From: an uncultured Formosa sp.
GTDB lineage: Bacteria; Bacteroidota; Bacteroidia; Flavobacteriales; Flavobacteriaceae
DNA length: 36,394 bases
Reading direction: 5' to 3'
NCBI GenBank assembly: GCA_913052445.1
Contig: CAJXDP010000015.1
Location: 1-36,394 of the forward strand
Shown piece by piece: positions 24,544-33,570 of the stretch. The notes under the pieces were generated by a model. The model saw nothing but the letters and a program-made list of their open reading frames with translations. It did not search any database and was not told the origin of the DNA. The stretch's first letter is position 1. Each line of letters starts with the position of its first letter. The position numbers and the translations under genes are program-made.

Positions 24544-25428
24544 ATGACTTTATTACTTATGGCAGCTGGAAGCGGTAGCCGATATGGAAAATTAAAACAA
24601 TTTGATGATTTAGGTCCAGCAAAAGAATTTCTAATGGAATTTAGTATTTCTGATGCATTAAAAAATAACTTTAATCATATAGTAGTCATTACCAAAGCTG
24701 CTAACAAAACATTCTTAGAAACATATCTTTCAAAACGTCTACCTAGCCAAATAAAACTAGATGTTTTAGTTCAGGACATAAAAGACATTCCTGATGGGGT
24801 TTCGTTAACAACAGAGCGTGAAAAACCATGGGGAACGGCCCATGCTGTTTGGACCGCTAGAAATGTGATTTCAGGTGATTTTGTGATTATAAATGCGGAT
24901 GATTATTATGGTCAGAACGCTTTTGAAGGAGCAGCTAACTTTGTTTCAAACAATCAATCCTCTTCCAATTTTGCCCTAGTGGCATATAATCTCAAAAATA
25001 CTCTTTCTGAATTTGGATCTGTTTCTAGAGGGATTTGTGAAGTAGAAAATAAGCGTTTAAAATCGATTATAGAGCGAACTAAAATCCTAGAAAAAGATGG
25101 GCAAATTATTGATAATGAAACAGGTGTAATTCTCGACCCCAGTTCAGCTGTATCTATGAATTTCTGGATTTGTAATGCGTCCATATTTAAGTACATCGAA
25201 ACTTACTTTTGTAAGTTTTTAGAGAACCCTGAAAATCTTGAAAAAAGTGAAATTTATTTACCTTTTGTAACTCAAGAAATGATGGAAAATGGACACATAA
25301 CGGTTGAAGTTATTGAAGCTAAAAGCACTTGGTTTGGAGTTACTTATTATGAAGATAAAAAGGTCGCTGTTGCAACACTTGCTAAACTTACTAGTCAAAA
25401 GGACTACCAAACTCCGTTGTGGGATTGA
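24544..25428 (+). CDS. Sugar-phosphate nucleotidyltransferase-like protein
   Basis: This 294-aa GT-A/Rossmann-like nucleotidyltransferase begins with the signature LLLMAAGSGSRYGKLKQFDDLGP (residues 3-25), which binds NTP, and has the metal-binding INADDYYG (116-123). TEREKPWGTAHAV contributes the nucleotide-sugar binding helix. Such proteins couple a sugar 1-phosphate to a nucleotide; the precise sugar is not evident, and no aminoglycoside-type kinase partner is adjacent. Transcription divergent from the secreted nuclease starts in the palindrome. The 252-nt gap after it (25429-25680) shows no gene, repeat or clear terminator. Confidence 0.85.
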   Translation: MTLLLMAAGSGSRYGKLKQFDDLGPAKEFLMEFSISDALKNNFNHIVVITKAANKTFLETYLSKRLPSQIKLDVLVQDIKDIPDGVSLTTEREKPWGTAHAVWTARNVISGDFVIINADDYYGQNAFEGAANFVSNNQSSSNFALVAYNLKNTLSEFGSVSRGICEVENKRLKSIIERTKILEKDGQIIDNETGVILDPSSAVSMNFWICNASIFKYIETYFCKFLENPENLEKSEIYLPFVTQEMMENGHITVEVIEAKSTWFGVTYYEDKKVAVATLAKLTSQKDYQTPLWD

Positions 25429-25680
25429 ATATAATACTTTTTAACGCTATCACCACAGGATTCTCATCGGTAAACCTGCCTTTTCAAGTCATACACTTTT
25501 AAATCGGAATTTGTTATTAACTTTAAACCACTACTAGCGCTTTGATCACCTCGACTAATTTAAAAAATAAGGTAAAACTTTTTAACTAATTTCTGAACAT
25601 ACAATTAGAGAAATTCCGTTTAAAACAAAACGAGCTAATCAACATTAAAAATATAACAACTAAGCTTCAAAAACCCATAA

Positions 25681-25995
25681 TTATGGTGTTAAAGCTGGGT
25701 CACTCCATCCTAAAAAGCCTCCGATGAGATTAAACGTCGACTTAAAACCCAATTGATCCATTATGGAACAGGCTTGAGCACTACGATTTCCAGACCTGCA
25801 ATAAACATAATAGCTTAGGGTTTTATCAAGTTTATCAAGCCCCGAGATAAACTCTTGACCATTGTATATATCCATGTGAAGCGCTTCAGAAATCATTCCT
25901 TCTTCTACCTCTTCTTGGGTACGCACATCAATAATAATTGATTCCGGATCGGCTTCTAAGTGAGAAGCCCAATCATTTTGTGATAATTCAATCAT
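25681..25995 (-). CDS. Rhodanese-like protein
   Basis: This 104-aa single-domain rhodanese is probably cytosolic (no signal peptide). IIIDVRTQEEVEEGMI is the CH2A-like opening, and the active-site loop CRSGNRS carries the persulfide Cys66, followed by IGGFLGW, the usual domain end. It likely moves sulfane sulfur between acceptors. It is the last gene of a three-gene unit after two thioredoxin-fold proteins (28-nt gap), which suggests a link to thiol/disulfide chemistry. Confidence 0.93.
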   Translation of the reverse strand: MIELSQNDWASHLEADPESIIIDVRTQEEVEEGMISEALHMDIYNGQEFISGLDKLDKTLSYYVYCRSGNRSAQACSIMDQLGFKSTFNLIGGFLGWSDPALTP

Positions 25996-26023
25996 GTAAT
26001 ATTATATTAAATACTAATTTATG

Positions 26024-26623
26024 TTATTGTTTGATAGAACAGCCTATCGCTTTGGTTTTCGTGAACTTAATTGCACCGCCATTCTTGAGCGACTCAATCG
26101 CGTCTTCAACAAAATTTGTTTTCACTAAAGTGGCGTCTTTATAGTTATCGTCTATCCCACCAATATACCTGACTACTGGTCCACGAGTTGTAGATTCCAA
26201 GATATATACATGAGGGGTTTTTGTGGCCCCATATTGAGGATATATTTTTTGATCAGCATCTATTAAATATGGAAATGTAAACCCTTTATCAATAGCTCTT
26301 TGTTGCATTGATTTCATTGAATCACCTGGCTTTGTTTCGACATTATTAGGCATGATAGCTACCACAGGATATCCTTGGAATGCATATTTTTTATTGAGTG
26401 CTTCAATACGATCTTCATATAAAATTGCATAAGGACACGTGTTACAAGTGAATACAATTATAAACCCTTTGGCATCTTTAAAATCAGAAAGCGAAACAAA
26501 TTTACCGTCTATATTTTCTAGACTAAAGTCAGTTGCTATATCTCCAATATCATATCCATTTTCTAACGGATAGTTAGTTAATAATGTGGTAACGAAGATT
26601 AATATGCTATAAATTATATTCAT
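26024..26623 (-). CDS. Exported thioredoxin-fold (AhpC/TSA-like) protein
   Basis: This 199-aa protein has a hydrophobic N-terminal segment (about 3-16), so it is exported or membrane-tethered. A peroxiredoxin/ResA-like fold follows: GDIATDFSLENIDGKFVSL, then FIIVFTCNTCPYA with the CxxC pair Cys60/Cys63. TKTPHVYIL supplies the cis-Pro loop. This CNTCPYA class is widespread in Bacteroidota and usually annotated as thioredoxin family or redoxin domain. The gene follows the TlpA gene by 6 nt. Its role is presumably periplasmic thiol reduction; the partner is unknown. Confidence 0.9.
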   Translation of the reverse strand: MNIIYSILIFVTTLLTNYPLENGYDIGDIATDFSLENIDGKFVSLSDFKDAKGFIIVFTCNTCPYAILYEDRIEALNKKYAFQGYPVVAIMPNNVETKPGDSMKSMQQRAIDKGFTFPYLIDADQKIYPQYGATKTPHVYILESTTRGPVVRYIGGIDDNYKDATLVKTNFVEDAIESLKNGGAIKFTKTKAIGCSIKQ

Positions 26624-26629
26624 TAGTAT

Positions 26630-27139
26630 TTATTTAGTGGTTAGAAAAGTTTTGAGTTCAAAATCCAGTTCGTTGTAAGCAAAGGTACGCTTATAAAAGG
26701 TTCGTTTTGAACTGTTGTAAATAAGTGTTACTGGGATGGCTCCATCCCAATCAACATCAACCTTTGGAATCCAAGAATTCATATCGGGATCATCCAAAGC
26801 AATTACTTTGGACTTCAATTGGTGTTTTACTATAAATGGTTTTAATTTAGATTCATACTGACGTGGGAAATCCAAGCTAATCAATATAACCTCAACATCT
26901 TCAGAGTAGTTGGCTTGAATAGCCTCGAAATATGGTATCTCTTTAACGCAGGGAGCACACCAAGTAGCCCAAAAATTAACAATGTACGTTTTAGACCCTT
27001 TTAGGTTTAAATATGGCTCAATTCCTGAAAAATCATGAATTTCCAATGGCGGTAAACTCGCTGTAAGCTTTACCTTTGTTTTTTCCTTTGAAACGCAAGA
27101 CAAAAAACAATAGACTATTAAAATAAAAAAAGATTTCAT
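26630..27139 (-). CDS. TlpA-like thioredoxin lipoprotein
   Basis: This 169-aa protein has a probable lipobox CFLSC (Cys15). Its thioredoxin domain has FWATWCAPCVKEIPYF, the active-site Cys61/Cys64 in a WCAPC motif typical of TlpA/ResA reductases. DWDGAIPVTLIYN gives the cis-Pro element. These proteins keep periplasmic cysteines reduced, for example for cytochrome c assembly or metal centres. It is the first gene of the three-gene redox unit and is divergent from yceI. No consensus promoter is obvious for it in the shared 122-nt gap. Confidence 0.91.
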   Translation of the reverse strand: MKSFFILIVYCFLSCVSKEKTKVKLTASLPPLEIHDFSGIEPYLNLKGSKTYIVNFWATWCAPCVKEIPYFEAIQANYSEDVEVILISLDFPRQYESKLKPFIVKHQLKSKVIALDDPDMNSWIPKVDVDWDGAIPVTLIYNSSKRTFYKRTFAYNELDFELKTFLTTK

Positions 27140-27209
27140 TTGATAAAGTTAAGAAAACTCAAAGCGAGGCCTAAAAAATTAACAGAAAATTATTAGTAAT
27201 GATATGGCC

Positions 27210-27236
27210 TTGAAATTATAAAAAAATCTATATTTG
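27210..27236 (+). promoter_or_regulatory. yceI promoter
   Basis: TTG (27210-27212), a 16-nt spacer and TATATTTG (27229-27236) closely match TTG-N17-23-TAnnTTTG, with the spacer one base short. The predicted start near 27243 leaves a leader of about 19 nt before the yceI ATG at 27262. Confidence 0.62.
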
Positions 27237-27261
27237 TATATTAACTAATAAAAAATTAACA

Positions 27262-27834
27262 ATGAGTTTAAAAAAAGTTATTCTAAAACCTACGCTTGTA
27301 TTATTTGCAATTATATTATCAGCCTATAATTCTAGCGACGTTAAAAATATAAATGTTGCTGATAGCGTTATTAACTGGGTCGGATACAAAGTTACCGGAC
27401 AGCACGAAGGGACAATAAATCTATTAAATGGTTCTCTTGATTTTAAGGAAAATATGTTAGTTGGAGGAAAATTTGCAATGGATATGACTACCATAAACAC
27501 GACTGACCTTCAAGGGAATTCAAAAAAGAAATTAGACGGACATTTGAAAGCAGATGATTTCTTTGGTGTAAACAAACATAAAACTGCAACACTAGTTTTT
27601 ACTTCTATTTCCAAAACTAAATCTGGATATAAGGTTACTGGAGACATGACAATTAAAGGGACCACAAATGAGGTTTCATTTGATTTAGCAGTTACAGATA
27701 ATAGTGCTTCAACCTCATTAAAAATTGATCGTACGAAGTACGGAATTAAGTATGGGTCTGCTAGTTTCTTTGATGGTATAAAAGACAAGGCTATCTATGA
27801 TGAATTTGATTTGAATGTTAAATTAAAATTTTAA
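27262..27834 (+). CDS. YceI family protein
   Basis: This 190-aa YceI-family lipocalin-like protein is predicted to be exported through its N-terminal hydrophobic stretch (about 10-22, LVLFAIILSAY). The mature domain begins INWVGYKVTGQHEGTI and contains the typical LxGHLKADDFF (near 91-101) and GDMTIKGTTNEVSF strands. The ending is DEFDLNVKLKF. Family members bind isoprenoid-type lipids such as polyprenols or quinones in the periplasm; the ligand here is not known. It is monocistronic, 63 nt before the trp leader peptide, with its own promoter. No efficient terminator is evident in that gap, so readthrough into trp is conceivable. Confidence 0.91.
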   Translation: MSLKKVILKPTLVLFAIILSAYNSSDVKNINVADSVINWVGYKVTGQHEGTINLLNGSLDFKENMLVGGKFAMDMTTINTTDLQGNSKKKLDGHLKADDFFGVNKHKTATLVFTSISKTKSGYKVTGDMTIKGTTNEVSFDLAVTDNSASTSLKIDRTKYGIKYGSASFFDGIKDKAIYDEFDLNVKLKF

Positions 27835-27897
27835 AAAATAATTTTTCTTTTTTACTTTTTTAAAAAACGTTGTTAAATTTAAATTAATAATAAAAAT

Positions 27898-27954
27898 ATG
27901 AACCTTACTTTAAATAATACTTGGTGGTGGAACTCTCGAAATCGAAACTCGTGA
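27898..27954 (+). CDS. trpL: trp operon leader peptide
   Basis: An 18-codon open reading frame encodes MNLTLNNTWWWNSRNRNS and ends in TGA at 27952-27954. It contains three consecutive tryptophan codons (TGG at 27922-27930), the hallmark of an attenuation leader. It lies 62 nt upstream of trpE and immediately before a terminator. Translation of it would sense charged tRNA-Trp: the ribosome stalls on the Trp codons when tryptophan is scarce. No clean -33/-7 promoter pair is visible upstream; TACTTTTT at 27853 is only a near match. Confidence 0.88.
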   Translation: MNLTLNNTWWWNSRNRNS

Positions 27955-27997
27955 CGAACCTTTTGTTTATTTAAATCAAAATACCAAGACTTGTCAT
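27951..27997 (+). promoter_or_regulatory. Predicted trp antiterminator
   Basis: GUGACGA (27951-27957) can pair with UUGUCAU (27991-27997), capturing half of the terminator's 5' arm. An inner helix, UUUUG (27961-27965) with CAAAA (27977-27981) plus UUU/AAA, stacks inside. The leader stop codon (27952-27954) lies in the 5' arm. A ribosome finishing the leader would block this structure, while one stalled at the Trp codons would leave it free. This is inference from base pairing. Confidence 0.55.
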
Positions 27998-28016
27998 TAA
28001 CGACAAGTCTTTTTTT
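27986..28016 (+). terminator. trp attenuator terminator
   Basis: AAGACTTGTC (27986-27995) and GACAAGTCTT (28002-28011) form a perfect 10-bp stem with a 6-nt loop, followed by a T-tract that runs into the trpE start codon at 28017. It is a strong intrinsic terminator by form. Confidence 0.88.
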
Positions 28017-29417
28017 ATGAAATATTTTAAGCTAAAAACACATTATAAAAAAATACTGGCAGACACAATATCGCCTGTGAGTGTGTATCTAAAAATTAGA
28101 GATCAATTTCCTAATAGTATTCTACTTGAAAGTAGCGACTACCACGGCAATGACAATAGTTTTTCCTACATCTGTTGCAATCCTATCGCCTCCATAAAAG
28201 TAGAGGCTAAAGTTATTACTAAAACCTACCCGGACCATACAGTCGAAACCATGAGTGTAGAATCAGATAATTTGACACGAGAAATTGATGGCTTTACCAA
28301 GCAGTTTGAAATTAATAAAAATAAAACGTTTAGGTTTATTAATAATGGGATGTTTGGATTCACAGCATATGATGCAGTTAAGTATTTTGAAGATATTGTA
28401 ATTTCAAAAAAAGAAGACTCGATTCAAATTCCAGATATGTATTATGCAGTATATCAAAATATCATTGCCATTAACCATTTCAAAAATGAGGCTTACATAT
28501 TTGCACATTGCTTTGATTGTGAGAGCAATATAGATGCTATTGATCACTTAATAAAAATGCAAAGCTTTTCGTCCTATGATTTTAAATCCAAAGGAGAAAT
28601 CAGTTCTAACTTAACAGACGAAGCCTTTAAATCTAATGTCGATTTAGCTAAAAAACACTGCAACCGCGGCGACGTATTTCAATTGGTTTTGTCAAAGAAA
28701 TTTCAACAAGATTTTAAAGGAGATGATTTCAATGTTTACCGTGCGCTTCGAAGCATTAACCCCTCCCCCTTCTTGTTTTATTTTGATTACGGTAAATTCA
28801 AGATTTTTGGAAGCTCTCCAGAGGCACAGCTTGTTGTAGAAAATCAAAAAGCAGAAATTCACCCTATCGCTGGCACATTTGCACGAACAGGAAATGATTT
28901 GAAAGACGCTGAACAAGCAAAGAAGTTAGTAGCTGATAAAAAAGAAAATAGTGAGCACGTCATGCTAGTAGATCTAGCTAGAAACGATTTAAGCAGACAC
29001 TGTGAAGATGTTATTGTTGAAAAATACAGAGAAGTTCAATTTTTTTCACATGTTATTCACTTGGTAAGCAAAGTGATTGGATCCGTCAAAGAAAACACAC
29101 CAACCATGCAAATTGTGGCGGACACCTTTCCTGCAGGAACCCTTAGTGGCGCACCCAAACACAAAGCGATGCAACTCATTGAAAAATACGAAAAAACAAG
29201 CCGGGCCTTTTATGGAGGAGCTATAGGATATATGGATTTTGATGGAAATTACACCCATGCTATTATGATACGTACATTTTTAAGTAAAGATTATCAACTG
29301 CATTGGCAAGCTGGCGCAGGAATCGTTTCTAAGTCCAACTCAGAAAATGAACTTCAAGAAGTATATAACAAGCTAGGAGCTTTAACCAAAGCCATTAAAC
29401 TTGCTGAAACAATTTAA
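28017..29417 (+). CDS. trpE: Anthranilate synthase component I (TrpE)
   Basis: This 466-aa enzyme makes anthranilate from chorismate with ammonia delivered by TrpG. The N-terminal LLESS (36-40) is the conserved tryptophan feedback site, so allosteric inhibition is expected besides attenuation. The chorismate-binding C-terminal half shows SPFLFYFDYG, GSSPEAQLVV, HPIAGTFARTG, DLARNDLSRHC, TFPAGTLSGAPKHKAM, the usual signatures. The start abuts the attenuator T-tract with no leader of its own and the conserved N-terminus begins there. trpG follows after 2 nt. Confidence 0.97.
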   Translation: MKYFKLKTHYKKILADTISPVSVYLKIRDQFPNSILLESSDYHGNDNSFSYICCNPIASIKVEAKVITKTYPDHTVETMSVESDNLTREIDGFTKQFEINKNKTFRFINNGMFGFTAYDAVKYFEDIVISKKEDSIQIPDMYYAVYQNIIAINHFKNEAYIFAHCFDCESNIDAIDHLIKMQSFSSYDFKSKGEISSNLTDEAFKSNVDLAKKHCNRGDVFQLVLSKKFQQDFKGDDFNVYRALRSINPSPFLFYFDYGKFKIFGSSPEAQLVVENQKAEIHPIAGTFARTGNDLKDAEQAKKLVADKKENSEHVMLVDLARNDLSRHCEDVIVEKYREVQFFSHVIHLVSKVIGSVKENTPTMQIVADTFPAGTLSGAPKHKAMQLIEKYEKTSRAFYGGAIGYMDFDGNYTHAIMIRTFLSKDYQLHWQAGAGIVSKSNSENELQEVYNKLGALTKAIKLAETI

Positions 29418-29419
29418 AT

Positions 29420-29986
29420 ATGAAAAAAATAGTAGTCATCGACAATTACGATAGTTTCACCTTCAATCTGGTGCATTATTTAGAGGACCTAGACTGCGAA
29501 GTAACAGTACTTAGGAATGACAAGTTTGACTTAGATTACATTGAGCATTTCGATAAAATACTTCTCTCACCAGGCCCAGGGATCCCACAAGAAGCTGGTT
29601 TATTAAATTCTCTGATTAAACGGTATGCTTCAAATAAAAGCATTTTGGGTGTATGCCTAGGGCAACAAGCTATTGGCGAAGTCTTTGGGGGGCAACTTGT
29701 AAATTTGGAAGAAGTATATCACGGAGTTTACACAGACATCACTATTGTGGTAAAAGACGAAGTTCTATTTGATAAATTGGGACCAATACTACAAGTTGGG
29801 CGTTATCATTCATGGGTTGTAGACCCTAATCTTCCTGATGTTTTAGAAGCCACTTCGGTTGATGACAACGGACAAGTAATGTCATTGAGACATAAAACAT
29901 ACGATGTGAAGGGTGTACAATTTCACCCAGAATCAGTACTCACTCCCGACGGAAAACAACTCCTAAAAAACTGGATTAGTTCATAA
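29420..29986 (+). CDS. trpG: Anthranilate synthase component II, glutamine amidotransferase (TrpG)
   Basis: This 188-aa class I glutamine amidotransferase hydrolyses glutamine and channels ammonia to TrpE. IDNYDSFTFNLVHYL is the standard opening. The oxyanion segment LSPGPGIP, nucleophile Cys79 in GVCLGQQAIGE, and His169/Glu171 in QFHPESV complete the catalytic triad. It is a stand-alone subunit, not fused to trpD or trpE. A similar enzyme can also serve 4-amino-4-deoxychorismate synthesis, but its operon position indicates tryptophan. Confidence 0.96.
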   Translation: MKKIVVIDNYDSFTFNLVHYLEDLDCEVTVLRNDKFDLDYIEHFDKILLSPGPGIPQEAGLLNSLIKRYASNKSILGVCLGQQAIGEVFGGQLVNLEEVYHGVYTDITIVVKDEVLFDKLGPILQVGRYHSWVVDPNLPDVLEATSVDDNGQVMSLRHKTYDVKGVQFHPESVLTPDGKQLLKNWISS

Positions 29987-30002
29987 TTTTATAATAGAAA
30001 AA

Positions 30003-30989
30003 ATGAAATATATTTTAAACAGACTTATTAATCACGAAACTATTTCTGCTGATGAAGCGAAACAGATTTTGATTAACATATCAAAAGGAGACTATAACAA
30101 GAGTCAAATTGCTTCTTTTCTTACTGTTTTCATGATGCGGAGTGTTACCTTAGAAGAAATAAAAGGATTTAGAAATGCACTTTTAGAACTGTGTATTCCT
30201 GTAGACTTATCAGCTTATGATCCCATAGATTTATGTGGCACAGGAGGAGATGGCAAGGACACCTTTAACATCTCCACACTCTCCTCGTTTGTAACGGCTG
30301 CCGCAGGTGTGCCAGTTGCTAAACACGGAAATTATGGCGTATCTTCTGCCTGTGGATCTTCTAATGTACTAGAATCGCTTGGGGTAACATTTTCAAATGA
30401 TCCCGAATTTTTAGAACGTGCCATTTCCACAACAGGTATTTGCGTTTTACATGCACCCTTGTTTCATCCAGCAATGAAAAATGTAGCACCCATTCGACGT
30501 GAATTAGGGGTTAAGACTTTTTTTAATATGCTAGGGCCAATGGTAAACCCTTCTTCTCCCAAAAATCAAATGGTAGGTGTATTTAATTTAGAACTTTTAC
30601 GGCTTTATACCTACCTATATCAAGACTCGGATAAGAACTACAGCATTGTTCATGACCTAGGAGGCTATGATGAAATCTCTCTAACAAATACGGTTAAGAT
30701 TGTGTCAAACAAATCAGAGGTACTTTTTTCAGCAGAGGATTTAGGAGTGAAAAGTAATACCCAAGAAGCTATTTTTGGCGGAAATAACGTTGCAGAAGCC
30801 TCCAAAATTTTTAAAAAAATTATAGGAGGGCATGGCACTGAAGCACAAAATAATGTAGTATGTGCCAATGCTGGTTTAGCGATTGCAACCGCAAAACAGT
30901 TAACACACATTGAAGGCTATGAACTAGCCAAAGAAGCACTAATATCAGGAAAAGCAAACAAATGTCTCACTAAACTAATTTCTCTATAA
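30003..30989 (+). CDS. trpD: Anthranilate phosphoribosyltransferase (TrpD)
   Basis: This 328-aa enzyme transfers the phosphoribosyl group of PRPP to anthranilate. The PRPP/Mg2+ loop GTGGDGKDTFNIST (from about residue 79), KHGNYGVSSACGSSNVLE and the anthranilate-channel segment HPAMKNVAPIRRELGVKTFFN, LGPMVNP are textbook. HDLGGYDEIS carries the second metal site. Its stop codon overlaps the trpC start by one base (TAATG), consistent with coupled translation. Confidence 0.96.
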   Translation: MKYILNRLINHETISADEAKQILINISKGDYNKSQIASFLTVFMMRSVTLEEIKGFRNALLELCIPVDLSAYDPIDLCGTGGDGKDTFNISTLSSFVTAAAGVPVAKHGNYGVSSACGSSNVLESLGVTFSNDPEFLERAISTTGICVLHAPLFHPAMKNVAPIRRELGVKTFFNMLGPMVNPSSPKNQMVGVFNLELLRLYTYLYQDSDKNYSIVHDLGGYDEISLTNTVKIVSNKSEVLFSAEDLGVKSNTQEAIFGGNNVAEASKIFKKIIGGHGTEAQNNVVCANAGLAIATAKQLTHIEGYELAKEALISGKANKCLTKLISL

Positions 30990-31777
30990 TGAGTAGTATC
31001 TTAGACCATATTGTCGCTGATAAACGCATAGAAGTAGCGCTTCGAAAACAACTGATTCCTATTAAGCAGCTAGAACACTCAGTGTTATTTGAACACCAGT
31101 CCCCATCACTTAGCACACTGTTAAAAAATAGCACTTCAGGACTCATCACAGAACATAAACGCCGATCACCATCAAAGAAATTTATCAATCAAGATTTAAA
31201 CGTTCAAGATGTGGCAAAAGGATATGAAACTGCCGGAGCTTGCGGAATGTCCGTGTTAACGGATATGAAATATTTTGGAGGAAGCTTAGACGATTTGCTA
31301 TTATCAAGAGCTAGTTGTAAAATACCTTTACTGCGAAAAGAATTTATTATTGACTCCTATCAAATTATAGAAGCCAAAGCCTATGGTGCCGATGTGATTT
31401 TACTTATCGCTGCTGTCTTGAGTCGTAAAGAAATTGAAAACTACTCAGTTTTGGCTCAAAAATTAGGAATGGAGGTATTATTAGAAGTTCATAACGAGAA
31501 CGAATTACATAAATCGATAATGCCGTCCCTCAATATGATTGGCGTAAACAATCGGAATCTTAAAACGTTTGAGGTTAATCTAGAAACGAGCAAAACACTT
31601 AGTAAGCTTATCCCTAACGAATTTGTAAAAATTTCTGAAAGTGGGATTTCTGAAGTGGAAGACATTAAGAGTTTACAACCCTATGGCTATAAAGGGTTTT
31701 TAATTGGTGAGAATTTTATGAAAACAAAATGCCCTGGTGCCAGTGCAGCAGCATTTATAAAACAATTAAACGGATGA
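30989..31777 (+). CDS. trpC: Indole-3-glycerol-phosphate synthase (TrpC)
   Basis: This 262-aa (beta/alpha)8 enzyme converts CdRP to indole-3-glycerol phosphate with loss of CO2 and water. ILDHIVADKRIEV is the typical N-terminal helix. TEHKRRSPSKKFIN (with the catalytic Lys), VLTDMKYFGGSLDDL, LLRKEFIIDSYQI, and IGVNNRNLKTFEV, SESGI follow in order. It is not fused to trpF, which begins in an ATGA overlap at its end. Confidence 0.96.
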   Translation: MSSILDHIVADKRIEVALRKQLIPIKQLEHSVLFEHQSPSLSTLLKNSTSGLITEHKRRSPSKKFINQDLNVQDVAKGYETAGACGMSVLTDMKYFGGSLDDLLLSRASCKIPLLRKEFIIDSYQIIEAKAYGADVILLIAAVLSRKEIENYSVLAQKLGMEVLLEVHNENELHKSIMPSLNMIGVNNRNLKTFEVNLETSKTLSKLIPNEFVKISESGISEVEDIKSLQPYGYKGFLIGENFMKTKCPGASAAAFIKQLNG

Positions 31778-32388
31778 ACCTAAAAGTATGCGGTATGCGG
31801 TATGACGAGAATATTCAGGCGATTGCCTCGATCGAGCCTGATTACATGGGCTTTATATTTTATGAAGGCTCTTCACGTCATGTGTCAACGTCGATCCCGA
31901 CACTATCCACATCGATAAAAAAAGTAGGTGTTTTTGTCAATGCTTTGTTTGATAATATTGTTGAAAAAATCAATACACATGATTTGCAAGCGGTTCAATT
32001 GCATGGCGAAGAAACGCCTGAATTTTGCAAATCTTTACAAGCACTTAATATAGAAGTCATCAAAGTATTTTCCATTAAAAATGAATTTAATTTTGATATC
32101 CTAAGCCCTTATGAAAACGTTTGTGATTTTTATCTTTTTGACACAAAGGGTCCACTAGCGGGTGGAAATGGCTACTTCTTTGACTGGTCTGTTTTAGAGA
32201 ACTACCCGTCTAGAAAACCTTATTTTTTGAGTGGTGGGATTGGATTAGAAAATATCGATCAATTACAAGAATTTAAAATAACTAATGCAGCAACCTATTG
32301 CTATGCCATAGATGTAAATAGTAAATTTGAAATAGCTGCGGCCAATAAAGATAAAAAAAGTTTAGAAAAATTTAAACAACTATTATGA
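31774..32388 (+). CDS. trpF: Phosphoribosylanthranilate isomerase (TrpF)
   Basis: This 204-aa TIM-barrel enzyme performs the Amadori rearrangement of phosphoribosylanthranilate to CdRP. The start is placed at 31774 ([15 protein letters not shown]), overlapping the trpC stop as ATGA. An upstream ATG at 31729 is in frame but would add 15 residues unlike any TrpF and lie deep in trpC. The catalytic Cys is in [13 protein letters not shown] is the middle barrel landmark, and [17 protein letters not shown] contains the catalytic Asp and phosphate-binding glycine segment. Confidence 0.94.
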   Translation: MNLKVCGMRYDENIQAIASIEPDYMGFIFYEGSSRHVSTSIPTLSTSIKKVGVFVNALFDNIVEKINTHDLQAVQLHGEETPEFCKSLQALNIEVIKVFSIKNEFNFDILSPYENVCDFYLFDTKGPLAGGNGYFFDWSVLENYPSRKPYFLSGGIGLENIDQLQEFKITNAATYCYAIDVNSKFEIAAANKDKKSLEKFKQLL

Positions 32389-33566
32389 GTTATCACGTGA
32401 ACGAAAAAGGTTATTATGGCAATTTTGGAGGCGCATTTATTCCCGAAATGTTATATCCTAATGTAGAAGAATTACGTCAAAATTATTTGAAGGTAATGGC
32501 AGAATCTGATTTCAAAAAGGAGTTCAATCATCTCCTAAAGGATTATGTAGGCCGACCAACACCTTTATATTTTGCTAAACGATTATCCGAAAAATATAAT
32601 ACAAAAATATATCTGAAGCGTGAAGATTTATGCCATACAGGGGCGCATAAAATCAACAATACAATAGGACAGATTTTGATGGCCAAACGTCTCAAAAAAA
32701 CACGTATTATCGCCGAAACTGGTGCTGGACAACATGGCGTGGCAACGGCGACTGTTTGTGCCTTAGCAGGTTTGGAATGTATTGTTTATATGGGCGAAAT
32801 TGATATTGAACGCCAAGCGCCTAATGTAGCACGTATGAAAATGCTTGGAGCAGAAGTACGCCCTGCCCTTTCAGGGAGCCGTACTTTAAAGGATGCGACT
32901 AATGAAGCGATACGTGATTGGATTAATAACCCCGTAGATACTCATTATATCATAGGAAGTGCAGTAGGACCACACCCCTATCCAGATATGGTTGCTCGTT
33001 TTCAATCGGTCGTATCCGAAGAAACTAAATGGCAATTAAAAGAGGTTGAAGGCCGTGAAAATCCTGATTACATAGTGGCTTGTGTTGGAGGTGGCAGTAA
33101 TGCTGCTGGTGCGTATTACCATTATTTGAATGACCCAGACGTCAAACTCATTGCAGTAGAGGCCGCTGGAAAAGGGGTGCATACCGGAGAAAGTGCTGCG
33201 ACATCAGTATTGGGCAAACAAGGCATCATACACGGAAGTAAAACCCTACTCATGCAAACTAATGACGGACAAATAACAGAACCTTATTCTATTTCAGCAG
33301 GACTAGATTACCCTGGTGTAGGCCCTATGCACGCGCATTTGTATGAAACCAAACGTGCCGAATTTATTGCGGTGACAGATGATGAAGCCATGACAGCTGG
33401 CTTAGAGTTATCTCAACTTGAAGGCATAATTCCAGCGGTTGAAACTGCCCATGCATTGGCTATTTTTGAAGATAAAAAATTCAAGCCTGAGGATGTAGTA
33501 GTCATTAGTTTATCTGGGCGGGGAGACAAAGATTTGAACACCTATATTGATTATTTTAAACTCTAA
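32385..33566 (+). CDS. trpB: Tryptophan synthase beta chain (TrpB)
   Basis: This 393-aa PLP enzyme condenses indole with serine to give tryptophan. [15 protein letters not shown] is the conserved opening. [15 protein letters not shown] holds the PLP lysine, Lys89. [13 protein letters not shown], the phosphate-binding GGGSNAAG, and [11 protein letters not shown] (COMM-domain side) are all intact. It belongs to the common TrpB1 type that pairs with TrpA. It overlaps the end of trpF by an ATGA and precedes trpA by 4 nt. Confidence 0.97.
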   Translation: MSYHVNEKGYYGNFGGAFIPEMLYPNVEELRQNYLKVMAESDFKKEFNHLLKDYVGRPTPLYFAKRLSEKYNTKIYLKREDLCHTGAHKINNTIGQILMAKRLKKTRIIAETGAGQHGVATATVCALAGLECIVYMGEIDIERQAPNVARMKMLGAEVRPALSGSRTLKDATNEAIRDWINNPVDTHYIIGSAVGPHPYPDMVARFQSVVSEETKWQLKEVEGRENPDYIVACVGGGSNAAGAYYHYLNDPDVKLIAVEAAGKGVHTGESAATSVLGKQGIIHGSKTLLMQTNDGQITEPYSISAGLDYPGVGPMHAHLYETKRAEFIAVTDDEAMTAGLELSQLEGIIPAVETAHALAIFEDKKFKPEDVVVISLSGRGDKDLNTYIDYFKL

Positions 33567-33570
33567 GATT

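Noticed and set aside
25429-25680. Possible small gene or RNA in the convergent gap after the nucleotidyltransferase
   Set aside because: I found no open frame with a plausible start, no stable long hairpin, no repeat and no promoter match.
31729-31773. Longer TrpF start at 31729
   Set aside because: The added residues are the frame-shifted end of trpC and do not resemble TrpF; the ATGA overlap at 31774 is the normal coupled start.
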